DNA from: Terriglobales bacterium
GTDB lineage: Bacteria; Acidobacteriota; Terriglobia; Terriglobales; Acidobacteriaceae
NCBI GenBank assembly: GCA_035651655.1
Contig: DASRFG010000023.1
Span: 661,028-725,027 of the forward strand
DNA: 64,000 nucleotides
Direction: 5' to 3'
Below, one piece after another: positions 54,051 through 62,965 of the stretch. The notes beneath the pieces were generated by a model. The model did no database searches. It saw only the letters and a list, made by a program, of their open reading frames with translations, and was not told the DNA's origin. The position numbers were made by a program, and so were the translations under genes. How positions within the stretch are numbered: the first letter of the stretch is position 1; every line of letters starts with the position of its first letter.

Positions 54051-55601
54051 TCACGGCACGCCGGCAGGAGTTGTCCCATCGGGAGTCACATTTCCAGAAT
54101 ATGTGGAGGAGCTCATGCCGGAGAGCACGTAAATGTCGTGCAATTTGGGCAATCCGCTGAACTGGTTATTCTGGACGGTCACACCAGATGCTGAAACTAG
54201 CAATCCATTTCGCGCGAGTTGTTGGTCGTCCGTAATCACCGCACCCGTTAACGTGGTGTAATCGGAATAAATTGCCACCACGGCCCGGTGAACGGCACGC
54301 ACGCAGCAGAACGTGCCGCCGTTAACAGTGTTGTAAAAATCGGTGTACGTGCCATCCCAAGCCGCCATCTGGCCGATTTGAGACTGGGTGTTGTACTTGG
54401 CGATGCAATTGTTGAAAGTGTTGTTCGTGTTGTGGTCTCCGAAGGTGATGATTCCATTTCCAGTGTTGTTCAGCGCAACGCAGTTGTTGAAAGTGTTGTA
54501 AGTGGACTTGTCAGTAATGCTGATGCCGTTATGACCTCCGCCACCGTTATTCGCGGTCACATACGAAAGTGTGTTGTTGCTGGAACGTAGCAACTTGAAG
54601 GGCCGTCCATTGGCTCCTCCCGCATCAACAGCAACATTCTGTACAGTGCTGAAATGCACTTGATGCAGGGCAAACCCGAAGACCGATTGACTTGAGCTAT
54701 TCGTTACAGTGAGATTCTTAGCGACTGTGAAAGTCTGTCGTCTGATCATCACAGATTGCGCCCCTACCGTCCCGTTACCACACTTTATACAGACAACGTC
54801 GTGCACATGGTTCTTGTACCCCCAGTCCACCACGATGCCCCCTCCCTGAGGGCCCGTGACCGAGACATGCTCAATCACCGAGGAGACAGCGAGAGGCAAG
54901 CTGATTCCGAATGTCCCTGTCCCCACATTGGACGTGGCGTCAAATGCCAGATACGAAATAAGACTTCCAACTACCGGTTTCATGATCTTCTGGACGTAAC
55001 TACCTCCAAGAACAGTGAATGGAGTTGAGAACGCGTTCTCGATGGTGGCCGTGTCGCCGCTCACACTCGTGACTTTCACTGTTTGCTGATCTGAGATTAA
55101 GGGAGATCCAGGACCGTGACTGGGAGTACCCGCATCAGAAACTAAAACGTAGCTCCCCACCCGTATGCCAAGCTTCGCCAACCCGCCACCCCCAACCGTA
55201 AATGTGTTTGCAGTAGTATCACTGGCCAAGAACTCCGGCTGGCTCAAACCGGGAGATCCACCACCCAGCTCCAACATAGTAATGTTGGCTGCCCCCGAAG
55301 CCTTTAGAGTTGCACACGAGGTGCTCGGCCCGGTTATTGTGACGTGGCTGATCCTAATGGGTAAGGGACTGGAGGTGACCAAATACGTGCCACAGGGAAA
55401 ATAAAGAGTGCCGCCTGTCGGCGGAATCGCAGTTATGGCCCTATTAATCGCTGCCGTGTCATCGCCGATGCCATCGCCGATCGCACCGTAGTCTTTCACA
55501 TTGATAATTACTGGAGTGGCTGGGGTCATCTGTGCAATCGCGGCCGCAAATGTTACAGCGACACACACTAATAGCAATGCACCTGCTCGATAAATCCTCA
55601 C
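54051..55601 (-). CDS. Exported right-handed beta-helix protein (pectate lyase 3 superfamily)
   Basis: 516 aa. Signal peptide AGALLLVCVAVTFAAAIAQ. It begins with the pectate_lyase_3 entry sequence VKDYGAIGDGIGDDTAAINR and GGTLYFPCGTYLVTS, and then helical turns rich in Asn ladders (NTFNNCVALNNTGNGI, NTNNTFNNCIAKYN). Possible polysaccharide lyase or hydrolase, or phage-tailspike-like adhesin; catalytic residues not identifiable here. It converges on the propeller gene with 77 bp and no clear terminator. Confidence 0.8.
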   Translation of the reverse strand: MRIYRAGALLLVCVAVTFAAAIAQMTPATPVIINVKDYGAIGDGIGDDTAAINRAITAIPPTGGTLYFPCGTYLVTSSPLPIRISHVTITGPSTSCATLKASGAANITMLELGGGSPGLSQPEFLASDTTANTFTVGGGGLAKLGIRVGSYVLVSDAGTPSHGPGSPLISDQQTVKVTSVSGDTATIENAFSTPFTVLGGSYVQKIMKPVVGSLISYLAFDATSNVGTGTFGISLPLAVSSVIEHVSVTGPQGGGIVVDWGYKNHVHDVVCIKCGNGTVGAQSVMIRRQTFTVAKNLTVTNSSSQSVFGFALHQVHFSTVQNVAVDAGGANGRPFKLLRSSNNTLSYVTANNGGGGHNGISITDKSTYNTFNNCVALNNTGNGIITFGDHNTNNTFNNCIAKYNTQSQIGQMAAWDGTYTDFYNTVNGGTFCCVRAVHRAVVAIYSDYTTLTGAVITDDQQLARNGLLVSASGVTVQNNQFSGLPKLHDIYVLSGMSSSTYSGNVTPDGTTPAGVP

Positions 55602-55686
55602 GGGAAATCCTCAACATCTCAGGGGTATAGACTCAGATGCGCAGAGTCTACGAGCGTTGTTCGCAGAGAAATGAAATTTCAGTAAA

Positions 55687-55728
55687 GTTATCTCTAGGGT
55701 TAAGCACGTTATCGCTAGTGTTAAGCAC
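55687..55728. repeat. Two tandem 21-bp direct repeats
   Basis: GTTATCTCTAGGGTTAAGCAC followed directly by GTTATCGCTAGTGTTAAGCAC, 19 of 21 identical. The 21-bp period is two DNA turns. It lies 62-103 bp before the ATG at 55790 and about 85 bp from the divergent beta-helix gene start. Confidence 0.75.
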
Positions 55729-55789
55729 ATTTTTTAACTCTGTGAGGGCATCCATTAATTTTTCCTCTAGGAGCTGCAATAGCGAGGGT

Positions 55790-56104
55790 ATGCAAGTGAG
55801 CAAAACACAAACACCAACATTCCGCACCAGGCAGAACACATCAGCCATTAAGCTTCCTGCAAAACTGAGCAAAACCGAAGCAGACCTGCTGCGGCATCTG
55901 CAGAATGGCTACCAGATTGAGACCAATTCTCTGGAAACGGGGCCGCTCCTGCGCAGACTAAAAGACAACGAAGTCATCCGCACTGCATCCGCCAATCGGA
56001 ACACTATAAAAGCATTGGAGGATCGTGGACTGATCGGGCCTGTGACCTCCCCCGATCTACTCACCTCAGTTTGGCGTCTGAAACAAGAAAAGAAGCAGCG
56101 TTAG
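55790..56104 (+). CDS. Small winged-helix-like protein
   Basis: 104 aa from ATG 55790 (GAGG nearby); the open frame reaches 55637 but that part crosses the tandem repeats and has no domain character. The core KLSKTEADLLRHLQNGYQIE through LLRRLKDNEVIR and NTIKALEDRGLIGPV has the alternating helices of a small wHTH with a wing. Basic ends. No exact family recognised. A self-binding regulator acting at the upstream 21-bp repeats is conceivable. Confidence 0.6.
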   Translation: MQVSKTQTPTFRTRQNTSAIKLPAKLSKTEADLLRHLQNGYQIETNSLETGPLLRRLKDNEVIRTASANRNTIKALEDRGLIGPVTSPDLLTSVWRLKQEKKQR

Positions 56105-56141
56105 TAGAACGTAGGCTGACGAGGTCGAAGTCGGATAAAGG

Positions 56142-56846
56142 TCACTCATTGTCATCCTCCTCCACATACTCTTCAGTCATGCCGTAGGCTTTAAGAAAGT
56201 TTTGCCATGCAGGTTCCGGGTATGACTGGGGGCGAGCACGAACCAAACAGTTGGACCACTCTTTCGCCAGCCCATATCGCTCATCTCTTGAACTAGCCGA
56301 GTCTATCTTTTCAAGGACTGACGCGCACAGCGCGGTCGGCTTCAAATCCTGGTAGTCGCTCCGTAACACGTCAGTGTTCCAGCTCTTGTAAAAATCCAAT
56401 CTCGCCTGCTCCCGCCAGAGCGAAAAGTTGAGCGAGCTATTGAAGTAATCGAAAACCGGCTTAAGCTCCGGCGGATATTGCTGGTCCGCCAAGTACCGCA
56501 ACGCTTCACGGCCCTTCTTCAGATTGATTTGTGCGTTGCGATAGAAGTTTTTGTCGTGCAAGTCGCGACTGCCGCATTCAAGGTATTCCGGTCTGCCAGC
56601 AATGCACAACTCTAATGCCGGAGACAAGTCAAGGTCGGTGTATTCGGAGACATGGGGAGATAGCTTTGCGAAACGGCGAACCTGGTCCTCTGAAAGTAGA
56701 TTTGGATTGAACGTTAATTTCTGTTCTGCATCGCCGTATTTAATCGCCAAACTGCGCTTGGGGGATTGAGCCCAGGCGTAGACCGCAACCATTCCGGCCA
56801 GAAGGATGATCGTGCTCCGTCCAAAATTGCAGGATTTTAACGGCAT
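56142..56846 (-). CDS. Exported protein of unknown function
   Basis: 234 aa from ATG 56846; the frame extends to a GTG at 56897, but a strong hairpin (56856-56882) occupies that part. Signal peptide (RSTIILLAGMVAVYAWAQ). The mature part is alpha-helical with conserved-looking pairs: CIAGRPEYLECGSRD and ALCASVLEKIDSA, WSNCLVRARPQ, with aromatic-rich SSLNFSLWREQARLDFYKSW. Four Cys could form two disulfides. Acidic end (EEYVEEDDNE). It lies directly downstream of the 595-aa gene on the same strand. I know no family. Confidence 0.7.
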   Translation of the reverse strand: MPLKSCNFGRSTIILLAGMVAVYAWAQSPKRSLAIKYGDAEQKLTFNPNLLSEDQVRRFAKLSPHVSEYTDLDLSPALELCIAGRPEYLECGSRDLHDKNFYRNAQINLKKGREALRYLADQQYPPELKPVFDYFNSSLNFSLWREQARLDFYKSWNTDVLRSDYQDLKPTALCASVLEKIDSASSRDERYGLAKEWSNCLVRARPQSYPEPAWQNFLKAYGMTEEYVEEDDNE

Positions 56847-56855
56847 AAAATTGAA

Positions 56856-56882
56856 CCGGCGCAAACGGGAAATTTGCGCCGG
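56856..56882. other. 10-bp hairpin before the 234-aa gene
   Basis: CCGGCGCAAA, 7-nt loop, TTTGCGCCGG, lying 9 bp before ATG 56846 on the minus strand and 30 bp after the stop of the upstream gene. On the minus strand it is followed by TTCAATTTTATG, a weak T-tract running into the start codon. Confidence 0.65.
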
Positions 56883-56912
56883 TGGTTTGAATAACACTGT
56901 TGCAAGTGGTGT

Positions 56913-58700
56913 CTAGCGTTTCCTGGCGCAGCCCGGCAACTGGAAGCTGCCAATCCGGGTCTGCCAAGGCGCGGTATTAACGCCGATGATCCCGCTTATC
57001 TGGTAGTACTCGTTTACATACCAGAACGTGCAATCATCAGTCGGGTCCACGTTCATTGAGGTGTAATCACCCCAGCGGGAGTTAGTTGTCACCTGCACAC
57101 CGGTCCCATTAATAATGGTGCCCTCGCCCAAGGTCATTTGCCCCGGAGTGTCACCAGCTAGCCGGCCAGTGTAGCGAATCCCTGGGTAAACATCGGTTCC
57201 ATTAACGACGCTGTAGCCCAAGGCGATATCGCCTTTCCGATCCATGGCGACGCTGCCCATCCAGCGGTGCACGCCATCGCTGGGGGCGTAAGTACCTTGC
57301 TGGAACACGGAGAATTTGCCGTTGCGCCGCCGTATCTCGTACCAGCGCACGCCGGCGACTCCCGGACGCGCCTCCACCGACTGATTCGTGACCATCGCTT
57401 CGTAATTGCCGAAGTTCCGGTAAGCAAGTCGCCAGGTTGGACGCTGCCGGTAGGACAGGATGTCGAGGTAACGGCTTCCATCAGTGATCCCGGGTTCAGG
57501 CAAGCAGTCTCTGGCGCTCGGCGGTTGCGATCCATGCACCACACCGCAGGGGAAAATCGAGTCAAACGGCGCTACCGGAAGCTGAGCCGACAATTTCAGG
57601 GATGCGGTCGGCTGGCTGCGCCAGCGGACTGATAACTCGTAGATGTTGAGCGCGTCGAAGGTCGCCCCGTAATCGGAGTTATCGTCCTGGGTGCCGACGA
57701 TGGGAGCAGAGACGCTATCATCAACGTTCTCACCGTCCATATCGGCCGGGAGCAGGCCGTCACCAATTTGTTCAAGCGGAACCACTGTGTAATCAAGGAA
57801 GAAGTGCACCGAACGGGCATTGGGGTCGCCCTTTAGCATCTTTTCTTTTTCAAGAGCATAAACGCTGATGCCATATTCGACCGTGGGGCCGAAATCACGC
57901 GAGGTCAGCAGATACGAGTTGCTCCAAACTCCGTACTTAGGATAGTCGGGGAAGAATGTCACCGATCCGGGCGCGGAGGTGATAAATGCATACCGGAAAT
58001 ACGCGCCGGTGGGATCTCCGGTCTGCGAAATCGCGACGCAGTTGTAGAACGGTTTGCCGTTGTAACTGCCGTCGGGATTCAATCCGCTGGTGGTGAACTG
58101 TGAGAGGAGCCAGCGGTCGGCGAAGCGATCGTAGAGAACCACTGGATCGCCCGAAGGATCAGTGCAATCGGGAACCGCAAAACCTTGCCACAGGGTGCCG
58201 GTATCGACCGGCCCTAACAAGCGATTGCCCAGTTTGTCATAGACCGCGAAGGTCAAATTGACCATCTCGACGTAATGGTTGCGGCCGACTGCGCCCACAG
58301 GATCGGGTGGGTTGACACGGAATCCGAAGATGTTGAAGTTGTCCTGGTTCGATAAGCCTTCGAAAGTTCGTATTGGCGTAAGAGCAGCTGCGGCATTAAC
58401 TAGGGCGCGCCCTGTGGATGACTGAACCGCTGCGTCACCCGAAAAACCTTTATCCTTAGCTACCGGCCCGCGCTCCCGTCTCACTTCGCGCAGGGATGTG
58501 AAGGATGGAGAGAAAAGACGGGGCACTGTTGCAAGGGTGCGCATAGACGGCGAAACATCAGCCGCCACAGCTTTGGAAAATTTTGCAGCCGGAGATTTAA
58601 ACCCCTTTCCACTTGAAACCTGGCCCGCCCAGGCGGGAATTGTTATGGAAAAGGCTAGCAAGAAGAGACTGGTAATTGACCGAGAAATATTCCTTTTCAT
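56913..58700 (-). CDS. Exported protein of unknown function, 595 aa
   Basis: Signal peptide MKRNISRSITSLFLLAFSIT ending near PAWAG. The body after about residue 110 is rich in aromatic and Gly turns with propeller-like phrases (PDPVGAVGRNHYVEMVNLTF, VLYDRFADRWLLSQF, ISQTGDPTGAYFRYAF, FFPDYPKYGVWSNSYLLTSR, VAMDRKGDIALGYSVVNGTD, DDCTFWYVNEYY). I recall similar exported proteins in Acidobacteriota and other phyla but no assigned function. A beta-propeller is likely. First of a two-gene minus-strand unit with the 234-aa protein. Confidence 0.75.
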   Translation of the reverse strand: MKRNISRSITSLFLLAFSITIPAWAGQVSSGKGFKSPAAKFSKAVAADVSPSMRTLATVPRLFSPSFTSLREVRRERGPVAKDKGFSGDAAVQSSTGRALVNAAAALTPIRTFEGLSNQDNFNIFGFRVNPPDPVGAVGRNHYVEMVNLTFAVYDKLGNRLLGPVDTGTLWQGFAVPDCTDPSGDPVVLYDRFADRWLLSQFTTSGLNPDGSYNGKPFYNCVAISQTGDPTGAYFRYAFITSAPGSVTFFPDYPKYGVWSNSYLLTSRDFGPTVEYGISVYALEKEKMLKGDPNARSVHFFLDYTVVPLEQIGDGLLPADMDGENVDDSVSAPIVGTQDDNSDYGATFDALNIYELSVRWRSQPTASLKLSAQLPVAPFDSIFPCGVVHGSQPPSARDCLPEPGITDGSRYLDILSYRQRPTWRLAYRNFGNYEAMVTNQSVEARPGVAGVRWYEIRRRNGKFSVFQQGTYAPSDGVHRWMGSVAMDRKGDIALGYSVVNGTDVYPGIRYTGRLAGDTPGQMTLGEGTIINGTGVQVTTNSRWGDYTSMNVDPTDDCTFWYVNEYYQISGIIGVNTAPWQTRIGSFQLPGCARKR

Positions 58701-58916
58701 AGGGAAACTTCCTCCGGAAGACTTCGCTTTGGTGGAGCGCTACATAGTACCCCGAAATCCGCTCTTGTCAAGCCTTTCGCTGCATTTGCCCATCACATCC
58801 ATCGTGTCCTCGAACCGCGGCGAGCGCTCCCATGGCATCGAAGAATTCCCTTCTGTAAACAATAACAACGTGTTTTATTCAGGGAAATCCCCAGCGGAGT
58901 GAAAGCTCGTGGTCAG

Positions 58917-59711
58917 TTAGCGCGCCGTCCAGCCGCCGTCAATGAGAATTGTGTGCCCGGTAATCAGGGAAGCTGCGGGCGATGCCAGGAACACGACCGC
59001 ACCGCTGACCTCCATTGGCTCGCCGATGCGGTGCAGTCCAGCAATGCGCTCAATGACGTCGGCGCAGAACGCGGGATCAGCTAACGCCTCGTCAGTCCCC
59101 GGGGTGCGAATAAAAGTTGGAGCCACCGCGTTCACCGTGATGTTGTACTTGCCCCACTCTACGGCCAGGCATTTGGTGAGGTGCGAAACTCCAGCCTTGG
59201 TCATGCAGTAAACCGATTCGGTGGGCAGCGCGACGAATCCCGCCTGTGAGCTTAAATTGACGATGCGCCCATGCTTTTGGCGCGCCATTACCCGCCCCGC
59301 GGCCTGGCTGGCAAAGAATGTTGCCTTCAGATTGAGGGCGACAGTTTCATCAAATTCGCGCTCGCTCACGTCTTCAGCCAGGTTGCTGACGCCACCACCA
59401 GCGTTGTTGATCAGGATATCGAGACGTCCGAAGCGCTTCACGGTGTCATCCACCGCGCGCGAGATTTGGTCGAGATGTGCGACGTCCATCTGCAAAGGGA
59501 GTGCACGGCGACCGAGTTTTTCAATTTCACGAGCAAGCCCAATTCCGGTTTTCACATCGCGGAGGCCGAGCGCCACGTCGGCGCCGGCATTCGCCAATGC
59601 CAGAGAAATGGCGTGCCCGAGGCCACGAGCCGCGCCCGTGACCAGTGCCACCTGGCCATTGAGGTCAAAGTTGGGAAAGCCGTTCATGCGCGCGGGTTGA
59701 AAACTCAACAT
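58917..59711 (-). CDS. SDR-family NAD(P)-dependent oxidoreductase
   Basis: 264 aa (or 256 from ATG 59687). Classical SDR: TGAARGLG cofactor loop, NNAGG, catalytic Ser in NLSSQAG, YCMTK catalytic Tyr-Lys, and the C-terminal GHTILIDGGW. The ALGLRDVK region after strand 2 lacks an acidic end, which may favour NADP. Relatives include gluconate 5-dehydrogenase and glucose dehydrogenases; the substrate is unknown. Downstream of the cpaE-like gene by 64 bp on the same strand, but no functional link is evident. Confidence 0.88.
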   Translation of the reverse strand: MLSFQPARMNGFPNFDLNGQVALVTGAARGLGHAISLALANAGADVALGLRDVKTGIGLAREIEKLGRRALPLQMDVAHLDQISRAVDDTVKRFGRLDILINNAGGGVSNLAEDVSEREFDETVALNLKATFFASQAAGRVMARQKHGRIVNLSSQAGFVALPTESVYCMTKAGVSHLTKCLAVEWGKYNITVNAVAPTFIRTPGTDEALADPAFCADVIERIAGLHRIGEPMEVSGAVVFLASPAASLITGHTILIDGGWTAR

Positions 59712-59775
59712 CCTACGCGGAATTGAAAGGTCTGGCCAATGCGGCAGGTGGAAAAACTAGAGTGGATTGTGACGA

Positions 59776-60960
59776 CTAAGTCAGCGAACGGATGCGCGTG
59801 GCATATTCGCTGTTCAGCAAGCTGCGGCGCGGCTTGCTTTGCACTTGCGCAAGGGCGGCGGCCAAACCTCTAAACGAGCGGGCTACTTCGGGAGTCTTCT
59901 GCAGCGCAATTGGGCTGCCTTTATCAATGGAAGTGCCGACCGTCAGATACTGGCTGGGAATCTTCCACAGGATTTTAGCGTCGGTGGCCGCTTCGGCATC
60001 GGCATCGCTGAACTCCGGGGTCTTGCGAAAACGATTGAGCACCAGGCGCACCTTGTCGCGCACAGGCCCATCGCCCAGATAACTCTGCACCCGGGCTGCG
60101 TTCCAGAGCAGGGCGATCATGTCAGTTTCAGCCACCATCACAATGCTGTCGGAAATATTGCACACCATGCGTACCAGGGGATCCAACCGGGAGGAGGCGT
60201 CCACAACAACATAACGAAATTGTCCAAGCAGCATGTCGAAAAGGCGCTCCACATCTTCCTCGCTCACCTTTACGGGAGTAGGTATTTCAGGGCCGGCGAG
60301 CAGCTGGATGCCACAAGGACACCTGGTCATGAAACCATCGAGCAGCGAATTGTCGAGACGCTGCGCGTTACCGAGAGCGTCAACCACGCCGAAATTGGGT
60401 CTTACGTTCAAGTGCAGGGCGGTGTGCCCGATCTGAGCCAGATCCACTAATACCGCGCTGCCATGCGACTCATTCAGAGCGACCGCCACATTGACCGCAA
60501 TGGTGGTGGCTCCGCATCCACCTTTAGCATTGATCACTGTGATGAGCTTTCCGCGGCTGCCATCGTCGGAGCTCTTGCGCCGGCTCGCAGTCAAGCGCGA
60601 GAAGGCGTCCAAAAGGCTGCTGGTGCTGGGCGGCCGATCCAGAAACTCGCACGCGCCCGCCCGCATGGCATCCACGATCACCTGGCGCTTGGTCATGTCG
60701 CCCACGGCGAAGATGGAGGTGTGCGGAAACTGGGCATGCAGAGTCTCAATCGCGCTGAGAGCAGGAGCCGCGCTTCGCGGCGGAATATCGACTAAGAGAA
60801 TCTGCGGGTGCGCTTCCTTAATCTTTGGGATCAGAGAATCAGGGGTGGAGTGGAATTCCTTCATCACGGTGCGGCCCGCCGTAGTGGCATCGACCAGAGC
60901 CTGCAACAGGTCGAGTTGATCACCCTCTGCTGCCACGATGCCGACCGTGACCGTGCTCAT
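59776..60960 (-). CDS. cpaE: CpaE/TadZ-like ATPase with pseudo-receiver domain
   Basis: 394 aa. The N-terminal receiver-like domain (1-125) keeps Asp58 (LLVDIPP) but lacks the acidic pocket near residue 10 and has Arg in place of the switch Lys (FLDRPPS). The C-terminal MinD/ParA-like domain has the deviant Walker motif KGGCGATT (146-153), with Ala151 where Lys is normal, then DLAQIGHTALHLN and YVVVDASSRLDPL. TadZ/CpaE proteins place Flp/Tad pilus machinery at the cell pole. No other tad genes are in the window. 144 bp separate it from the sigma-54 activator gene. Confidence 0.85.
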   Translation of the reverse strand: MSTVTVGIVAAEGDQLDLLQALVDATTAGRTVMKEFHSTPDSLIPKIKEAHPQILLVDIPPRSAAPALSAIETLHAQFPHTSIFAVGDMTKRQVIVDAMRAGACEFLDRPPSTSSLLDAFSRLTASRRKSSDDGSRGKLITVINAKGGCGATTIAVNVAVALNESHGSAVLVDLAQIGHTALHLNVRPNFGVVDALGNAQRLDNSLLDGFMTRCPCGIQLLAGPEIPTPVKVSEEDVERLFDMLLGQFRYVVVDASSRLDPLVRMVCNISDSIVMVAETDMIALLWNAARVQSYLGDGPVRDKVRLVLNRFRKTPEFSDADAEAATDAKILWKIPSQYLTVGTSIDKGSPIALQKTPEVARSFRGLAAALAQVQSKPRRSLLNSEYATRIRSLT

Positions 60961-61104
60961 GATGCCGCCCTCCCCACTGACAACTGTCCACCTAAATGCT
61001 AGAAGCCGGAGCGAGTTGCTCCAAGGTGACGGAAGTCGCAGACCTGCCGTTTTAAGACGCGTATTCGCCGAAAAGCCTGGAAAAAGTGGAGGCTGAGTCC
61101 CGGT

Positions 61105-62451
61105 TCAGTGCACCAGGGGAGGAATGTCCAACTCTTCAATCAGCCGGTGAATTGAGGAGCGCGCAATTTTCAGGAAGCGCGCCGCCTGTACCTTATTATT
61201 GCCACACTCAGCCAGAGTGCGCAGGATGAGTCGCCGCTTAAAATTACGTACCTCTTCGTCGAACGAATTGTCGGAATCCTCGAGGCTCCAGGCCGCAAAC
61301 TGCGAGGGCAGGTGTTCGATTTCGATCTGCGGGCCGTCACAAATGACTATGGCGCGCTCGATCACATTCTGCAGTTCGCGCACGTTACCGGGCCAGTCAT
61401 ATTCTTCCAAAGCGCATAGGGCAGCGGCGGAAATCCGCTGCACCGGCCGCTGGTGGTGCTCACGGAAAGTTTGCAAGAAAGTGTGCGCCAGCAGGGCGAC
61501 ATCATCACGGCGGTCGCGCAGTGGCGGGAGTTCTATTTCGACAGTGTTCAGCCGGTAATAAAGATCGAGACGGAAGCCCCCCTGTTTAGCCAACTCCTGC
61601 AGGTTGCGGTGGGTGGCGCAGATGACGCGGGCTTCCATACTACGCGGCTCATTGCTGCCCAGCCGCTCCAAGGTACGTTCTTGCAGCACCCGCAACAGCT
61701 TGACCTGAAGCGCGGGAGCGAGATCGCCAACCTCATCCAGAAAAATTGTGCCACGCTGGGCCGCCTCAAAGCGTCCTACGCGCAGCCCGGTGGCGCCGGT
61801 GAATGCGCCCTTTTCGTGGCCGAAGAGCTCGGCCTCAATCAAGCTCTCCGGTAACGACGAGCAGGCGACCGCGACAAATGGCTGGTCGGCACGCGGGCTG
61901 GCACGATGGATCGCCTGCGCCAGGAGTTCCTTGCCAGTGCCGCTTTCCCCTGTGATCAGCACAGTAGCATCGGTGGAAGCCACTTTGCTTGCCAGGGCAA
62001 ACACGGCGCGCATGGTTTCATCAGTACCCACTATGGCTGCAAAGCGGCTCATGTCCGGCGCGCTGGCACGCAGGCGCGCCAGTTCGCGTTGCGCTTCCTG
62101 ATATTGCCACGCACGGCGAAGCACCAGGCGCAGTTCTTCCATGGAGCCGTTCTCCACAAAGTGGTCGTAGGCTCCACTAGTCATGGCGGTGCGCATTACT
62201 TCACGGTTGTCGGTGGAAAGAAAAGCCACTACCGGCACACCCGCAGGATTGCGGACCAACGTCTGCAGGGCCCTTACCTGCGACGGAAATTGCGGATCGT
62301 CGGCGGCAGGCAGACTGCTGATAATCACATCGCTGGATGCAAGGCGCGAATGGTCTTCCAGGGAGGCAGGAGAGAGCGAAAAGTCCGCTCCCAGCTTTTC
62401 CTCCAAAATTGCGAAGAACTCCCGCCGGTCGTCAACGAAGTGGCATTTCAA
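61105..62451 (-). CDS. Sigma-54-dependent transcriptional activator with degenerate receiver
   Basis: 448 aa. Receiver-like domain 1-115: the acidic pair FVDD is kept, but the phospho-acceptor position reads IISSLP (Ser for Asp, about residue 45-46) and the switch Lys is Glu100. The AAA+ domain is intact: Walker A GESGTGKE (168-175), GAFTGA loop (215-220) for sigma-54 contact, Walker B GTIFLDEVG (234-242) and R-finger region. The C-terminal Fis-type helix-turn-helix is NNKVQAARFLKIARSSIHRL. It should activate sigma-54 promoters by a phosphorylation-independent or protein-binding signal. Upstream of the cpaE-like gene on the same strand. Confidence 0.9.
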   Translation of the reverse strand: MKCHFVDDRREFFAILEEKLGADFSLSPASLEDHSRLASSDVIISSLPAADDPQFPSQVRALQTLVRNPAGVPVVAFLSTDNREVMRTAMTSGAYDHFVENGSMEELRLVLRRAWQYQEAQRELARLRASAPDMSRFAAIVGTDETMRAVFALASKVASTDATVLITGESGTGKELLAQAIHRASPRADQPFVAVACSSLPESLIEAELFGHEKGAFTGATGLRVGRFEAAQRGTIFLDEVGDLAPALQVKLLRVLQERTLERLGSNEPRSMEARVICATHRNLQELAKQGGFRLDLYYRLNTVEIELPPLRDRRDDVALLAHTFLQTFREHHQRPVQRISAAALCALEEYDWPGNVRELQNVIERAIVICDGPQIEIEHLPSQFAAWSLEDSDNSFDEEVRNFKRRLILRTLAECGNNKVQAARFLKIARSSIHRLIEELDIPPLVH

Positions 62452-62623
62452 GCTGACAGCTCCTCGCCTCTAGAGAAGGCCTGCTAGTGGTACATATCAA
62501 GCCTATCCGGGCTGCCACCTGATCTGAAGGTTACGAAAGTGACCGTGGGCGCCCTTTGCCGGCCATGGTTCAGGTTGGCGAATGCACGATGTGCGCGATG
62601 CCAGGTTGGACCGTTGTTAAACA

Positions 62624-62699
62624 TGGAGCCGACGATCGGACTTGAACCGATGACCTGTCGATTACGAATCGACTGCTCTACCAACTGAGCTACGTCGGC
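62624..62699 (-). tRNA. tRNA-Thr (anticodon CGU)
   Basis: 76 nt. Acceptor GCCGACG pairs with CGTCGGC, discriminator U, encoded CCA. D-arm AGCTCAGTTGGTAGAGC, anticodon stem GTCGA/TCGAC with loop TTCGTAA (anticodon at 62664-62666), T-arm with GGTTCAAGTCC. All arms pair. Confidence 0.97.
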
Positions 62700-62965
62700 C
62701 TCTCTTTGGACTCCCTTGAGTTTACTGCACTTGCGGGACTTGCTGGACTTGCTGGACGCAGGCTGCAATAGCCTCTCCATTTTAACCTAGCCTCAGCGAG
62801 TGCTGGCCTGATGACGCGACGTGCAAGGTTGTCCAGGTGGGGCGGATTTCCTTCCTCGCCCCGAAGAATCCAACCGTCTTGAGGATTGCCCTCAGCTTGC
62901 CGAAGATCAGCCAATTGAGTACGAGCTAGACGAGGACGAGCCGAGAAATGATGTCGCCAAACAGT
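62690..62965 (-). pseudogene. Decayed tyrosine recombinase (integrase) fragment
   Basis: The minus-strand frame from a stop at 62966 reads toward the tRNA. It contains HLDNLARRVIRPALAEARLK followed by WRGYCSLR, which matches the segment just before and at box II of acidobacterial phage-type integrases (pattern LDNLARRVI-P-L-WRGWHAFRRG). The catalytic His-x-x-Arg is already altered (GYCSLR), and everything C-terminal to it, including the catalytic Tyr, is missing. The frame then runs into short GGACTTGCT repeats and the tRNA-Thr gene. The N-terminal part is also lost. Confidence 0.6.

Noticed and set aside
62484..62780. Minus-strand frame containing DVAQLVEQSIRNRQVIGSSP
   Set aside because: It is the translation of tRNA-Thr, not a gene.
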